A stretch of DNA of 43,964 nucleotides, taken from positions 1-43,964 of the forward strand of contig JAKPTX010000242.1 in NCBI GenBank assembly GCA_029570835.1, written 5' to 3'. This document shows, in pieces, positions 26,322 through 34,556 of the stretch (position 1 is the first letter of the stretch; each line of letters begins with the position of its first letter). The position numbers were made by a program, and so were the translations under genes. The notes under the pieces were generated by a model, which did not search any database, was not told the DNA's origin, and saw nothing but the letters and a program-made list of their open reading frames with translations. Source of the stretch: Bacteroidota bacterium. GTDB taxonomy: Bacteria > Bacteroidota > Bacteroidia > Bacteroidales > WCHB1-69.

Positions 26322-27515
26322 ATGAAATCAATTGATGCCATTTCCTTCCAAGGAAAAAAAGTTTTAGTAAGAGTTGATTATAATGTTCCTCTAAATGAAC
26401 AATTTGAAGTAACCAACAGCACACGCATAACCAGAACACTGAATACTGTTCATAAAATAATCAATGAGGGAGGTGTTGCTATTTTGATGTCTCATTTGGG
26501 TCGCCCTAAAGGAGAAGTTAATGAAAAGTACTCCTTGAAACATATCATTCCTACTCTATCGGAAGTGATGGAACGTGAAATTACTTTTGTGGATAATTAT
26601 TTAACTCAAGAAGGTGTTGACCTTATCCATCAACTCAAACCCGGATCTATTGCTCTTTTAGAAAATCTTCGTTTTGATAAAAGAGAAGAAAAGGGGGATG
26701 AAGAGTTTGCGCGCCAACTCTCTCTTTTAGGCGATATTTATGTGAATGATGCCTTCGGTACTGCCCACAGAGAACATGCCTCAACTGCTACCATTACCAA
26801 ATTTTTCCCTGGTAAAGCTTATGCCGGATATCTGTTGTATGATGAAGTAGTGAGCTTGAAAAAGGTACTGGATGATCAAAAACCTAACTTTACTGCCATT
26901 ATCGGAGGATCAAAAATATCTACTAAGATTAATATTGTCAAAAATTTAATCACAAAAGTTGAAAATTTAATTATCGCCGGTGGAATGAGTTATACCTTCT
27001 TAAAAGCTATGGGTATCAATATTGCTGATTCAATTGTGGAAGATGATATGATTCCCGTTGCAGAAGAGATTATTCAACTAGCTCATTTAAAAGGAGTTAA
27101 TCTTTATTTACCGGTAGATAATGTTTGTGCTGATCAGTTCGATCCCAATGCCAATAAACAAGTTACTACCGAAAATCATATCCCTGACGGATGGATGGGT
27201 ATGGATATCGGACCCAAAACTATCGAACGTCTTACCCGTGTTGTAAACCAATCACAAACTATTTTATGGAATGGTCCTGTAGGAGTGTTTGAATTTGATG
27301 CTTTTGGAAAGGGAACTCAAGCAATCGCAATTGCCGTAGCTTCTGCCACTCTGGGCGGTGCCTTCTCATTGATCGGTGGTGGAGATACCATCACAGCTGT
27401 AGAAAAATATGGAATGTCAGAGTTTTGCTCCTACATCAGTACCGGTGGCGGTGCCATGTTGGAATACCTCGAAGGAATCACCCTTCCGGGTATCAAAGCA
27501 CTCGAGGAAAACTAA
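26322..27515 (+). CDS. pgk: Phosphoglycerate kinase
   Basis: This 397-residue glycolytic enzyme transfers phosphate between 1,3-bisphosphoglycerate and ADP. It has the N-terminal signature VLVRVDYNVPLN, substrate-binding SHLGRPKG, the hinge segment and the C-terminal nucleotide region with GGGDT and STGGGAMLEYLEG. The start is the ATG at 26322; the GTG nine bases earlier would add residues not typical of the family. Its length is normal. Confidence 0.97.
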   Translation: MKSIDAISFQGKKVLVRVDYNVPLNEQFEVTNSTRITRTLNTVHKIINEGGVAILMSHLGRPKGEVNEKYSLKHIIPTLSEVMEREITFVDNYLTQEGVDLIHQLKPGSIALLENLRFDKREEKGDEEFARQLSLLGDIYVNDAFGTAHREHASTATITKFFPGKAYAGYLLYDEVVSLKKVLDDQKPNFTAIIGGSKISTKINIVKNLITKVENLIIAGGMSYTFLKAMGINIADSIVEDDMIPVAEEIIQLAHLKGVNLYLPVDNVCADQFDPNANKQVTTENHIPDGWMGMDIGPKTIERLTRVVNQSQTILWNGPVGVFEFDAFGKGTQAIAIAVASATLGGAFSLIGGGDTITAVEKYGMSEFCSYISTGGGAMLEYLEGITLPGIKALEEN

Positions 27516-27562
27516 GAAAAAAATAGTTTTTCAAAAGGTTTAGCTCTATTTACTTTTTTTTG

Positions 27563-27570
27563 TATATTTG
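27563..27570 (+). promoter_or_regulatory. TAnnTTTG -7 box for the DUF177-rpmF operon
   Basis: TATATTTG followed by CAC lies only 13 bases before the TTG start at 27584, giving a very short leader. A TTTA at 27539-27542 sits 20 bases upstream as a weak -33. Confidence 0.6.
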
Positions 27571-27583
27571 CACCCCCAAATAA

Positions 27584-28144
27584 TTGAAGGTAAAGGTGGA
27601 AGAATTTAGATCAGATTTTGTAATTAGATTATCAGGGATTGAAAACGGAAGTCATTCATACTCAATTATTTGTGATAAAAGGTTCTTTGAAGAAAACAGT
27701 ATGTCCGAGGTGATAGGTGGAAGCGTTAAGGTTGAGCTAATCTTACACAAAAATGATAAAATGCTTACTTTAGACTTCAATTTTGATGGAGAAATAGAGC
27801 AAGAATGTGTTCGATGTCTGGATCCTATCTCTACTCCTCTTCACTTTAATCAGGAATTGATTGTTAAATTAGTTCCCGATCATTCCGATTATTTAGGTCT
27901 TGAAGAGGATGATATTTGGGTTATTTCAGAAAATCAATATGATTTGGATCTGTTTCACTACATCTATGAATCTATTGCACTCGCTTTACCCAATCAGCCT
28001 AAACATGCTACAAAAGAGGATGGAACTTCAGGATGTAATCCGCTTTTTCTGGAAAAATTAGCTCAATACAGTTCTGAAGCTCATTCTGATAATGATAATG
28101 CTACGGATCCCCGATGGGATGCATTAAAAAACTTGAAATTTTAA
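27584..28144 (+). CDS. DUF177 (YceD-family) protein
   Basis: This protein of about 186 residues belongs to DUF177/YceD, which almost always precedes rpmF, as it does here. Family marks are ECVRCLDPI, with the C-x2-C pair, and a C-terminal GCNPLF segment followed by DPRWDALKNLKF. It is implicated in 23S rRNA or L32 handling in other bacteria and plants. No ATG is available before the conserved region; the TTG at 27584 or the GTG at 27596 must serve as start. It is followed by rpmF after 26 bases. Confidence 0.9.
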   Translation: MKVKVEEFRSDFVIRLSGIENGSHSYSIICDKRFFEENSMSEVIGGSVKVELILHKNDKMLTLDFNFDGEIEQECVRCLDPISTPLHFNQELIVKLVPDHSDYLGLEEDDIWVISENQYDLDLFHYIYESIALALPNQPKHATKEDGTSGCNPLFLEKLAQYSSEAHSDNDNATDPRWDALKNLKF

Positions 28145-28170
28145 TATTGACATCATAAAATATAAATATT

Positions 28171-28344
28171 ATGGCACATCCAAAACGTAGAACTTCGGTT
28201 CAAAGAAGAGATAAAAGAAGATCACATGACTTTATGGTTGCTCCTCATTTGACAACTTGCAGTCATTGCGGTTCCGCTATCCTTACTCACAGAGTTTGTC
28301 CAGAATGCGGCTATTACAGGGGAAAACAAGCAATAGAAATTTAA
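28171..28344 (+). CDS. rpmF: 50S ribosomal protein L32
   Basis: This 57-residue ribosomal protein begins MAHPKRRTSVQRRDKRRSH. It keeps the zinc ribbon of the C+ type, with C-x2-C (TCSHCG) and a second C-x2-C (VCPECG). It is the standard partner of DUF177. A hairpin terminator follows at 28375-28404. Confidence 0.95.
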   Translation: MAHPKRRTSVQRRDKRRSHDFMVAPHLTTCSHCGSAILTHRVCPECGYYRGKQAIEI

Positions 28345-28374
28345 TTCTATCTTTCTCCTTTTTAAAAAATAAAT

Positions 28375-28404
28375 AGATGGTATAAGTTATATCATCTGTT
28401 TTTT
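28375..28404 (+). terminator. Rho-independent terminator after rpmF
   Basis: AGATGGTAT (28375-28383) pairs with ATATCATCT (28389-28397), with one G-T wobble and a 5-base loop, followed by a T6 run. It lies just before the rdgB ATG at 28418. Confidence 0.8.
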
Positions 28405-28417
28405 ATATTCTGTCAAC

Positions 28418-28999
28418 ATGGAGATTGTTTTTGCCACTCAGAACAAACACAAACTGGAAGAGATTCAAAAAATCGTTGGAGATCAATACAAAATTATCTC
28501 CCTTACCGAGTTAAACTTTTTCGAAGATATTCCTGAAACTGAAAATACCTTGGTCGGCAATGCGCTGATGAAGGCGCGTTTTATCCACAAAAAATTTCAC
28601 TGCAACTGTTTTGCGGATGATACCGGACTGGAAATTGACGCTTTACACGGAGCACCCGGTGTTTATTCCGCTCGTTACGCCGGACCGGCTTGTTCTTTTG
28701 AAGACAATATGCGAAAAGTGTTATCTCAAATGGAGGGAATCTCTAACAGAAAAGCCCAATTTAAAACCGTCATTGCACTTATTTTAGACAACAAAGAGTA
28801 TCTTTTTGAAGGTTCCGTTTCCGGTACAATTCTGGAAAAGAAAAGCGGAACCCAAGGTTTTGGCTACGACCCTATTTTTCTTCCCGATGGGTACAACGAA
28901 TCCTTCGCCGAAATGAGCGCTGAGCTAAAAAACAGAATCAGCCACCGAGCTGTTGCCACCCAAAAATTAACCCAATTTTTACACTCTTTAGCTCTTTAA
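28418..28999 (+). CDS. rdgB: XTP/dITP pyrophosphatase (RdgB/HAM1)
   Basis: This 193-residue enzyme hydrolyses non-canonical purine triphosphates and cleans the nucleotide pool. The N-terminal signature FATQNKHKLEEI, the FADDTGLEIDAL block with the catalytic Asp, GVYSARYAG and GFGYDPIF are all present. The length is typical. The repeat-flanked restriction cassette begins 30 bases after its stop. Confidence 0.96.
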   Translation: MEIVFATQNKHKLEEIQKIVGDQYKIISLTELNFFEDIPETENTLVGNALMKARFIHKKFHCNCFADDTGLEIDALHGAPGVYSARYAGPACSFEDNMRKVLSQMEGISNRKAQFKTVIALILDNKEYLFEGSVSGTILEKKSGTQGFGYDPIFLPDGYNESFAEMSAELKNRISHRAVATQKLTQFLHSLAL

Positions 29000-29028
29000 G
29001 ATCCCCAAATTTTTAATTTTTTATATTA

Positions 29029-29173
29029 TTTTGAAATAAAAATAAAAGGGGGGCAGAATATATTTTGTCTTTGTGGTTAATTCATCACCCCACTCTGGAA
29101 TGTTATACCATTTTTGATATGCAGTGATCAATTACGAATTACGAATTACGATTCCTAAATTTAGAATTTAGAA
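29029..29173 (+). repeat. Left copy of the ~145-bp flanking repeat
   Basis: It starts TTTTGAAATAAAAATAAA, runs through GGGGGGCAG and CCCCACTCT, and ends in three AATTACG and two AATTTAG heptamers. It aligns by eye with the reverse complement of 32866-33007 over its whole length, at roughly four-fifths identity with only short gaps. Confidence 0.88.
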
Positions 29174-29267
29174 TTACTTGTTTAATTATCAGGGAATTAC
29201 ATTTCGACTTTCGACTTCCGACTTTTTTTGACTTTCGCCTTCCGACTTTCGATTTCCGACTTTTTTT
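29130..29267 (+). repeat. Heptanucleotide repeat tract: AATTACG, AATTTAG and TTYCGAC families
   Basis: AATTACG occurs three times (29130-29150). After a short break AATTTAG occurs twice (29158-29171), running on into AATTACT. From 29202 there are units TTTCGAC, TTTCGAC, TTCCGAC, a T-run, TTTCGCC, TTCCGAC, TTTCGAT and TTCCGAC in strict 7-base register, closed by T7. Confidence 0.88.
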
Positions 29268-29290
29268 AATCCTAATTAAGGTTTTTGTTG

Positions 29291-29298
29291 TACATTTG
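29291..29298 (+). promoter_or_regulatory. TAnnTTTG -7 box for the restriction cassette
   Basis: TACATTTG lies 25 bases before the ATG at 29323. A TTTA about 22 bases upstream is a weak -33. The box is outside the repeat and reads into the cassette. Confidence 0.5.
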
Positions 29299-29322
29299 TA
29301 GTTTGAATTGCAAAGTTAAATT

Positions 29323-32199
29323 ATGCCATTAAGTTGGAATGAGATAAAAGACAGGGCTCTGAAGTTTTCGCAGGAGTGGGCGGATGCAGCGAGAGAAGAA
29401 GCAGATGCAAAGCCGTTTTTGGTGGAGTTTTTTAATGTGTTTGGTATCAGCAGGAAAAGGGTTGGTACTTTTGAACATAGAGTTAAAAAACTGGATGACT
29501 CAGATGGCTATATCGACATGCTTTGGAAGGGTACGATTTTGATTGAGATGAAAAGTCGCGGAAAAAACCTGGATAGAGCATATCAACAGGCGATTGAGTA
29601 CACACATGGTCTTGAACAACATGAATTACCGAAATATATTCTGGTATCCGATTTTGAAAATTTTCATCTCTATGACCTTGAAGATAAATCTCTTATAGAG
29701 TTCAAACTGAACGACTTGATCAACAACGTTCAGCATTTCGGGTACTTATTGGGCTATCAAAAGAAGGTTTACAAAGAAGAGGATCCGGCGAATATAGAAG
29801 CTGCCGAGTTAATGGGAAAACTGCACGACAGACTGAAAGAGATTGGATATATCGGACACCCTTTGGAGGTCTATTTAGTGCGTTTGCTTTTCTGTCTGTT
29901 TGCTGAAGATACCACCATTTTTGAGAAACAACAGTTTCAGGAATATATAGAACATCGTACCCATGTTGACGGGAGCGATCTGGCAGCGAAACTGCAAGAA
30001 CTTTTTCAGGTGCTCAACACACCAAAAGAGCAAAGATTTAAAAATCTGGATGAGCAATTGGCTGAGTTTCCATATGTTAACGGAAAGTTGTTTGAAGAGA
30101 TTCTGCCCATGGCGAGTTTTGACAGCAAAATGCGTCAAGCTCTTTTGAATTGTACCCACATCGACTGGAGTAAGATTTCCCCTGCTATTTTTGGGTCCAT
30201 GTTCCAAAGTGTAATGAATCCGGAGGAACGCAGAAATCTTGGAGCGCACTATACAAGCGAAACCAACATCTTAAAACTGATCAAACCGCTTTTCCTGGAT
30301 AATCTTTGGAAAGAGTTTGAAAGTATCAAAGGGAATAAAAACAAACTTACAGAATTTCATAAAAAATTAAGCACGCTTAAATTTCTTGACCCTGCCTGCG
30401 GTTGCGGTAACTTCCTGGTAATCACCTATCGGGAATTGCGATTGCTGGAATTAGAGGTTTTGCGGGAATTGTACAAATCCGGACAACGAGTGCTCGATAT
30501 CAGTAGCATTATTCTTATTGATGTTGATCAATTTTACGGTATTGAGTATGAAGAGTTTCCTGCACGAATTGCCGAAGTAGCGATGTGGCTGATTGACCAC
30601 CAGATGAATATGCTGATCAGCCATGAGTTTGGACAATATTACGCTCGTTTGCCATTGAATAAATCGGCACATATAACAGTAGGAAATGCGCTTCAAATGG
30701 ATTGGTCGGCACTGACTAAAAATGCGGAAGTTGATATAAAAGCCAATACTACCAACATAATTATGGTTAGTGAGCCTGAAGTTCATTACGACACTGTAAA
30801 TATTTTCAGTAAAAAAGTACAGATTTTCGAGGGGACTTATCCTAAAACTTTTTCAGGAAAAATCCATTTCGATTATATTCTCGGCAATCCTCCTTTCGTG
30901 GGTAAGAAAGAGCAAAACCGTGAGCAAAGGTTAGATATGCAACGAGTGTTTTCTGGTGTAAATGGGTTCGGTGTACTGGATTACGTAGCTGCATGGTATA
31001 TGAAAGCTGCTCAACTCATAGCAAACACCCCAACCAAGGTTGCTTTTGTTTCCACCAATTCTATTACTCAGGGAGAACAAGTAGGTATTTTATGGAACTT
31101 GTTATTCAATTATTACAATATCAAAATTCATTTTGCTCATCGAACTTTTAAATGGAGTAACGAAGCTCGGGGAAATGCCGCTGTGCATGTTGTAATAATC
31201 GGTTTTGCCAATTACGATATACCGATCAAAAGGATTTTTGAATACGAAGATATTAAAAGCGAACCTCACGAAATTAAGGCCAAGAATATCAATCCTTATT
31301 TGGTTGAAGGTCGCGATTTAACTGTAACAAACAGAAGGCAACCGATTTGTAATGTTCCTAAAATGAATTATGGGAGCATGCCTATTGACAGTGGGCACTT
31401 GATTCTGACAAATAAAGAGAAAGAAACTGCTATAAAAAACGAACCATTTATTGACGAACTTATAAGACCCTATACTGGTGGAGATGAATTCATTAACAAT
31501 ATTAAGCGTTGGTGTCTATGGTTACAAGATGTAAATCCATCTACATTAAAAAAATCAAAATTTGTTCTTGAAAGAATCGATAAAACAAGAAAATTCCGTC
31601 AGCATAGCAATCGGGCTGCTACAAATAAGTTAGCCGAAAAACCGATGCTTTTTGGAGAAATCAGGCAGCCTGACTCCGATTATATTATAATTCCAAAAGT
31701 ATCTTCCGAAAACAGAAAATATATTCCGATAGGAATTTTACCACCATTTATTATTACTAGTGGAAGCGCTTTGATCATTCCAAATGCTAATAATTACATT
31801 TTTGGAATAATGAATTCTTCTATGCATATGACATGGATTAAAAATATTGGCGGAAGATTGGAAAGTCGTTTACAATATTCTGCAAATATTGTTTACAATA
31901 ACTTTCCTTGGCCTGAAAATCCAACAGAAAAGCAAATAAAAGCCATAGAAGAAGCAGCCCAAAAGGTTTTAGACACTCGTCTGGAATTTCCAAACAGCAC
32001 TCTGGCTGACCTTTACGATCCTTTGACAATGCCTTCTGCGTTGGTAAAAGCACACAACGAACTGGACAAAGCAGTAGATTTGGCGTATCGTCCGCAACCA
32101 TTCACCGGCGAAGCTAACAGAATGGTTTATCTTTTCGATCTTTACGAAAAATATACCGCGGATCTGTTTACGAAAGAGAAGACGAAAAGAAAAAAATAA
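29323..32199 (+). CDS. MmeI-like type IIG restriction-modification enzyme
   Basis: This 958-residue single-chain enzyme should both methylate adenine and cut DNA. The N-terminal nuclease has D65-x9-E75-x-K77 (IDMLWKG...EMK), the same spacing as the PD-(D/E)XK site of MmeI. A helical linker is followed by the gamma-class methyltransferase, with motif I LDPACGCGNF (355-364) and motif IV NPPF (522-525). About 50 residues lie between motif-X-like GNALQMDW and motif IV, a larger insert than I expect. The target-recognition domain (about 640-860) and a helical C-terminus follow. All catalytic motifs are intact, so it looks active. It lies between inverted repeats, between two housekeeping genes, which suggests acquisition by transfer. 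Confidence 0.9.
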   Translation: MPLSWNEIKDRALKFSQEWADAAREEADAKPFLVEFFNVFGISRKRVGTFEHRVKKLDDSDGYIDMLWKGTILIEMKSRGKNLDRAYQQAIEYTHGLEQHELPKYILVSDFENFHLYDLEDKSLIEFKLNDLINNVQHFGYLLGYQKKVYKEEDPANIEAAELMGKLHDRLKEIGYIGHPLEVYLVRLLFCLFAEDTTIFEKQQFQEYIEHRTHVDGSDLAAKLQELFQVLNTPKEQRFKNLDEQLAEFPYVNGKLFEEILPMASFDSKMRQALLNCTHIDWSKISPAIFGSMFQSVMNPEERRNLGAHYTSETNILKLIKPLFLDNLWKEFESIKGNKNKLTEFHKKLSTLKFLDPACGCGNFLVITYRELRLLELEVLRELYKSGQRVLDISSIILIDVDQFYGIEYEEFPARIAEVAMWLIDHQMNMLISHEFGQYYARLPLNKSAHITVGNALQMDWSALTKNAEVDIKANTTNIIMVSEPEVHYDTVNIFSKKVQIFEGTYPKTFSGKIHFDYILGNPPFVGKKEQNREQRLDMQRVFSGVNGFGVLDYVAAWYMKAAQLIANTPTKVAFVSTNSITQGEQVGILWNLLFNYYNIKIHFAHRTFKWSNEARGNAAVHVVIIGFANYDIPIKRIFEYEDIKSEPHEIKAKNINPYLVEGRDLTVTNRRQPICNVPKMNYGSMPIDSGHLILTNKEKETAIKNEPFIDELIRPYTGGDEFINNIKRWCLWLQDVNPSTLKKSKFVLERIDKTRKFRQHSNRAATNKLAEKPMLFGEIRQPDSDYIIIPKVSSENRKYIPIGILPPFIITSGSALIIPNANNYIFGIMNSSMHMTWIKNIGGRLESRLQYSANIVYNNFPWPENPTEKQIKAIEEAAQKVLDTRLEFPNSTLADLYDPLTMPSALVKAHNELDKAVDLAYRPQPFTGEANRMVYLFDLYEKYTADLFTKEKTKRKK

Positions 32200-32252
32200 C
32201 ACAAAAATAGGGCTCATTGGGGGTTAAATCAGTCTTTTAAAGAACAATAATT

Positions 32253-32837
32253 ATGAAAAAAGCATTAAGTTTATTATCATTATTGATTCTGTTTTGTGGT
32301 TTTTTATACAAAATAAATAATGTGCCGGTAGATAAAAGCAAATTTTTTATCCAGGATTTGAATTATCGGGATTTTTCTTTGGAAAAATTATCGGTTGTAG
32401 GTTATATAGGTTATAGTAAATTACAATTAGTTGATTTTTCTGATGAAATCTATATAGAAGAACGAAAGTATTGCTCATCATCAGAATTCTATTATTATTC
32501 AATCGTAGATACTACTAACTATTATTCGTATGTTTATTATTACTTCAAAGATTATGTAATATCTTTTGTATTAGTTAATTACGATAAAAAAGGAAACTAT
32601 ATTGACGATGTAGTATTATCATCTATATCTGGTGATGCCGGTTTCTTTGAATATTGTGAGGGAACGTTTGTTAATGACTCTACTTTTGTACGAATAGATA
32701 TGGAGGGAGAAAATGTAGGAGATGAAAGAAACTCTGTAGATTCAATTACCAATTTGTCTCAGTATAAAATAGTGCTTCAAAAAGAGGGTAAAATTTTAGT
32801 GGATACGCTAATTTATAATTTGATATTTAAGGAATAA
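32253..32837 (+). CDS. Small exported protein of unknown function, tyrosine-rich
   Basis: This 194-residue protein has an N-terminal hydrophobic segment (about 4-20, MKKALSLLSLLILFCGF) that acts as signal or anchor. The rest is beta-rich, with an unusual tyrosine cluster (EFYYYSIVDTTNYYSYVYYY, near residues 76-95) and acidic turns. I do not recognise a family. It starts 53 bases after the restriction gene on the same strand, without its own promoter box, and lies inside the inverted repeats. It is therefore part of the same cassette, though its link to restriction is unclear. Confidence 0.7.
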   Translation: MKKALSLLSLLILFCGFLYKINNVPVDKSKFFIQDLNYRDFSLEKLSVVGYIGYSKLQLVDFSDEIYIEERKYCSSSEFYYYSIVDTTNYYSYVYYYFKDYVISFVLVNYDKKGNYIDDVVLSSISGDAGFFEYCEGTFVNDSTFVRIDMEGENVGDERNSVDSITNLSQYKIVLQKEGKILVDTLIYNLIFKE

Positions 32838-32865
32838 GGTTGTTTACGCCTCTTAAATAAATTCT

Positions 32866-33007
32866 TTCTAAATTCTAAATTTAGGAATCGTAACTCGAAA
32901 TTCGTAATTAATACTACAGATCTAAAAAGGTATGATTTAAAGAGTGGGGAAATAAAATAACTAAAAAGGGAAATCTATGCTGCCCCCCATTTATTTTTAT
33001 TTCAAAA
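32866..33007 (-). repeat. Right copy of the ~145-bp flanking repeat, inverted
   Basis: Read on the minus strand it matches 29029-29173: TTTTGAAATAAAAATAAA, GGGGGGCAG, CCCCACTCT, AATTACGAATT, then an identical run TTACGATTCCTAAATTTAG and beyond. It begins 32 bases after the truB stop, just as the left copy begins 30 bases after the rdgB stop. It has no TTYCGAC tract. Confidence 0.88.
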
Positions 33008-33039
33008 AGAAAAAAGAAAGTAAAATTAAAAGGCAAAAT

Positions 33040-33759
33040 TTACGAAAGCGAATGTGCGTTTTCTACCCGGTAATTTCCGATTGCGGTTCTTCGCAGGGCA
33101 GTGAGGTGGGCGCCGCTATTTAAACGTTCTCCAAAATCACGGGCAATGGAACGGATGTAAGTGCCTTTAGAACAAACAATCCTGAAATCGACTTCCGGAA
33201 GTACAATGCGGGTGATTTCAAACCGGTCAATCTGAATTTTTCTCGGTTGGATCTCCGCTTCCTGACCACTGCGCGCCATATCGTAAGCGCGCTTTCCATC
33301 AATGCGAACTGCGGAATAGATGGGCGGAACTTGATCAGATTCTCCTAGGAAAGAGTCGGCAATAGTATAGATTTGCTGTTCCGTAATATGATCAGTCGGG
33401 AAGGTTGCGTTGACCTCCTTTTCCATATCAAAACTGCAAGTGGTAGCACCCAAAAAGAATGTTCCGGTGTACTCTTTTTCCAGATCCATCAACATGTTGA
33501 TTTGCTTGGTCATTTTGCCGGTGCAGAGAATCACCAATCCGGTAGCAAGAGGATCTAAAGTGCCTGCATGACCCACTTTTATCTTCTTGTTAAACTTTTT
33601 CCGTATTGCGGATTTTACCTTTGCTACCACATCGAAAGAGGTACAGCGGTAAGGTTTATCAAACAGCAAAATCTCTCCCTCAGGGTTAAAATCCAGCTCC
33701 GGGAGAATTAGCGTTGTTGCGTGTATATTTCTATTTTCAATTCTGTTGGGTTCCCTCAT
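33040..33759 (-). CDS. truB: tRNA pseudouridine-55 synthase
   Basis: This 239-residue enzyme makes pseudouridine 55 in the T-loop of tRNAs. The catalytic motif VGHAGTLDPLATG has Asp69, with LLFDKP earlier and GTYIRSIARDFG later. I start at the ATG at 33759, which overlaps the uppP stop (TAATG), giving a normal length. A longer reading frame upstream only runs through uppP in another frame. It is the last gene of the seven-gene operon and is shorter than E. coli TruB because the C-terminal PUA domain is absent. Confidence 0.95.
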   Translation of the reverse strand: MREPNRIENRNIHATTLILPELDFNPEGEILLFDKPYRCTSFDVVAKVKSAIRKKFNKKIKVGHAGTLDPLATGLVILCTGKMTKQINMLMDLEKEYTGTFFLGATTCSFDMEKEVNATFPTDHITEQQIYTIADSFLGESDQVPPIYSAVRIDGKRAYDMARSGQEAEIQPRKIQIDRFEITRIVLPEVDFRIVCSKGTYIRSIARDFGERLNSGAHLTALRRTAIGNYRVENAHSLS

Positions 33760-34553
33760 TATACTAATCCAAAAATTATAGCGATTAGACCGACCACAGC
33801 ACAATAGAGTGCAAACCAAGCCAGGTTGGCTCTTTTTACCAATTGAATCATCCATTTACAGGCAAAGCAACCCACTACATAAGCGGTCAGAAAGCCAATT
33901 ACCAGCGAAGAAACAGGTATGCCGCTCGCAGCTTCCGTGAATCCCCCTTGAATTCCATTTAAAAAAGTCTCTCCTAAAATAGGAATCAAGACCATTAAAA
34001 AGGAAAATTGTGCCACTTCTTCTTTCTTTACGCCCATTAAAAGACCGGTTGCAATGGTGGTACCGGATCTGGAAAGTCCCGGCAAAACGGCCACTGCTTG
34101 CGCAATTCCAATAACAAAGGAAGAACCCCACCCAATCGATTTTTGCTCTTTAAAACGCACAAAACGGGTTAAAAACAGCAATAATGCAGTCAAAAGCAAC
34201 ATCGATCCGACCAAAACCAGCCCTTCACCAAAGAGTGCTTCGACATAATCTTTAAAGAAGAATCCTACAATCATGACCGGAATCATGGATAAAAAGATCT
34301 TGAAAATATATTGGGTTTCCTCGTTCCATTCGAATTTAAAGAGTTTGAGGAAAAGGTTGAGAATCTCTTTTCGCAGAATAGTGATGGTACTCAGTACAGT
34401 TCCGGCGTGGACCACCGTTTCAAAAACCACATTTTCGCCGCTCTCAATTCCCAAAATTTCTTTACCGATAACCAGGTGTCCGCTGCTGCTGATGGGTAAA
34501 AATTCAGCCAATCCTTGTATTAAGCCTAAAATAAACGCTTCTAATCCACTCAT
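33759..34553 (-). CDS. uppP: Undecaprenyl-diphosphatase
   Basis: This 264-residue inner membrane enzyme (BacA/UppP) dephosphorylates undecaprenyl diphosphate to recycle the lipid carrier of peptidoglycan and polysaccharide synthesis. It has about eight helices, the first signature QGLAEFLPISSSGHL (from residue 13) and the second LPGLSRSGTTIATG, which together form the active site. It overlaps truB by one base and follows the deaminase by 3 bases. Confidence 0.95.
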   Translation of the reverse strand: MSGLEAFILGLIQGLAEFLPISSSGHLVIGKEILGIESGENVVFETVVHAGTVLSTITILRKEILNLFLKLFKFEWNEETQYIFKIFLSMIPVMIVGFFFKDYVEALFGEGLVLVGSMLLLTALLLFLTRFVRFKEQKSIGWGSSFVIGIAQAVAVLPGLSRSGTTIATGLLMGVKKEEVAQFSFLMVLIPILGETFLNGIQGGFTEAASGIPVSSLVIGFLTAYVVGCFACKWMIQLVKRANLAWFALYCAVVGLIAIIFGLV

Positions 34554-34556
34554 AAT

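Larger units (their letters stand above)
29000..29322. other. Repeat-filled gap upstream of the restriction gene
   Basis: No gene is present. The gap holds the left copy of the ~145-bp inverted repeat (29029-29173), a spacer, a run of TTYCGAC heptamers (29202-29267) and a promoter box at 29291-29298. Confidence 0.8.

Noticed and set aside
29130-29267. Possible CRISPR-like repeats
   Set aside because: Units are only 7 bases, have no spacers, and there are no cas genes; they are short tandem repeats.
29875-30249. 124-residue open frame on the minus strand inside the restriction gene
   Set aside because: It is a shadow of the MmeI-like gene, with low-complexity translation and no start signal.
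29029-33007. A classical insertion sequence or transposon
   Set aside because: No transposase or integrase gene lies between the inverted repeats, and the repeat ends show no obvious target duplication by eye.
33759-33855. N-terminal extension of truB
   Set aside because: The extra residues come from reading through uppP in another frame; the ATG overlapping the uppP stop gives a normal TruB.
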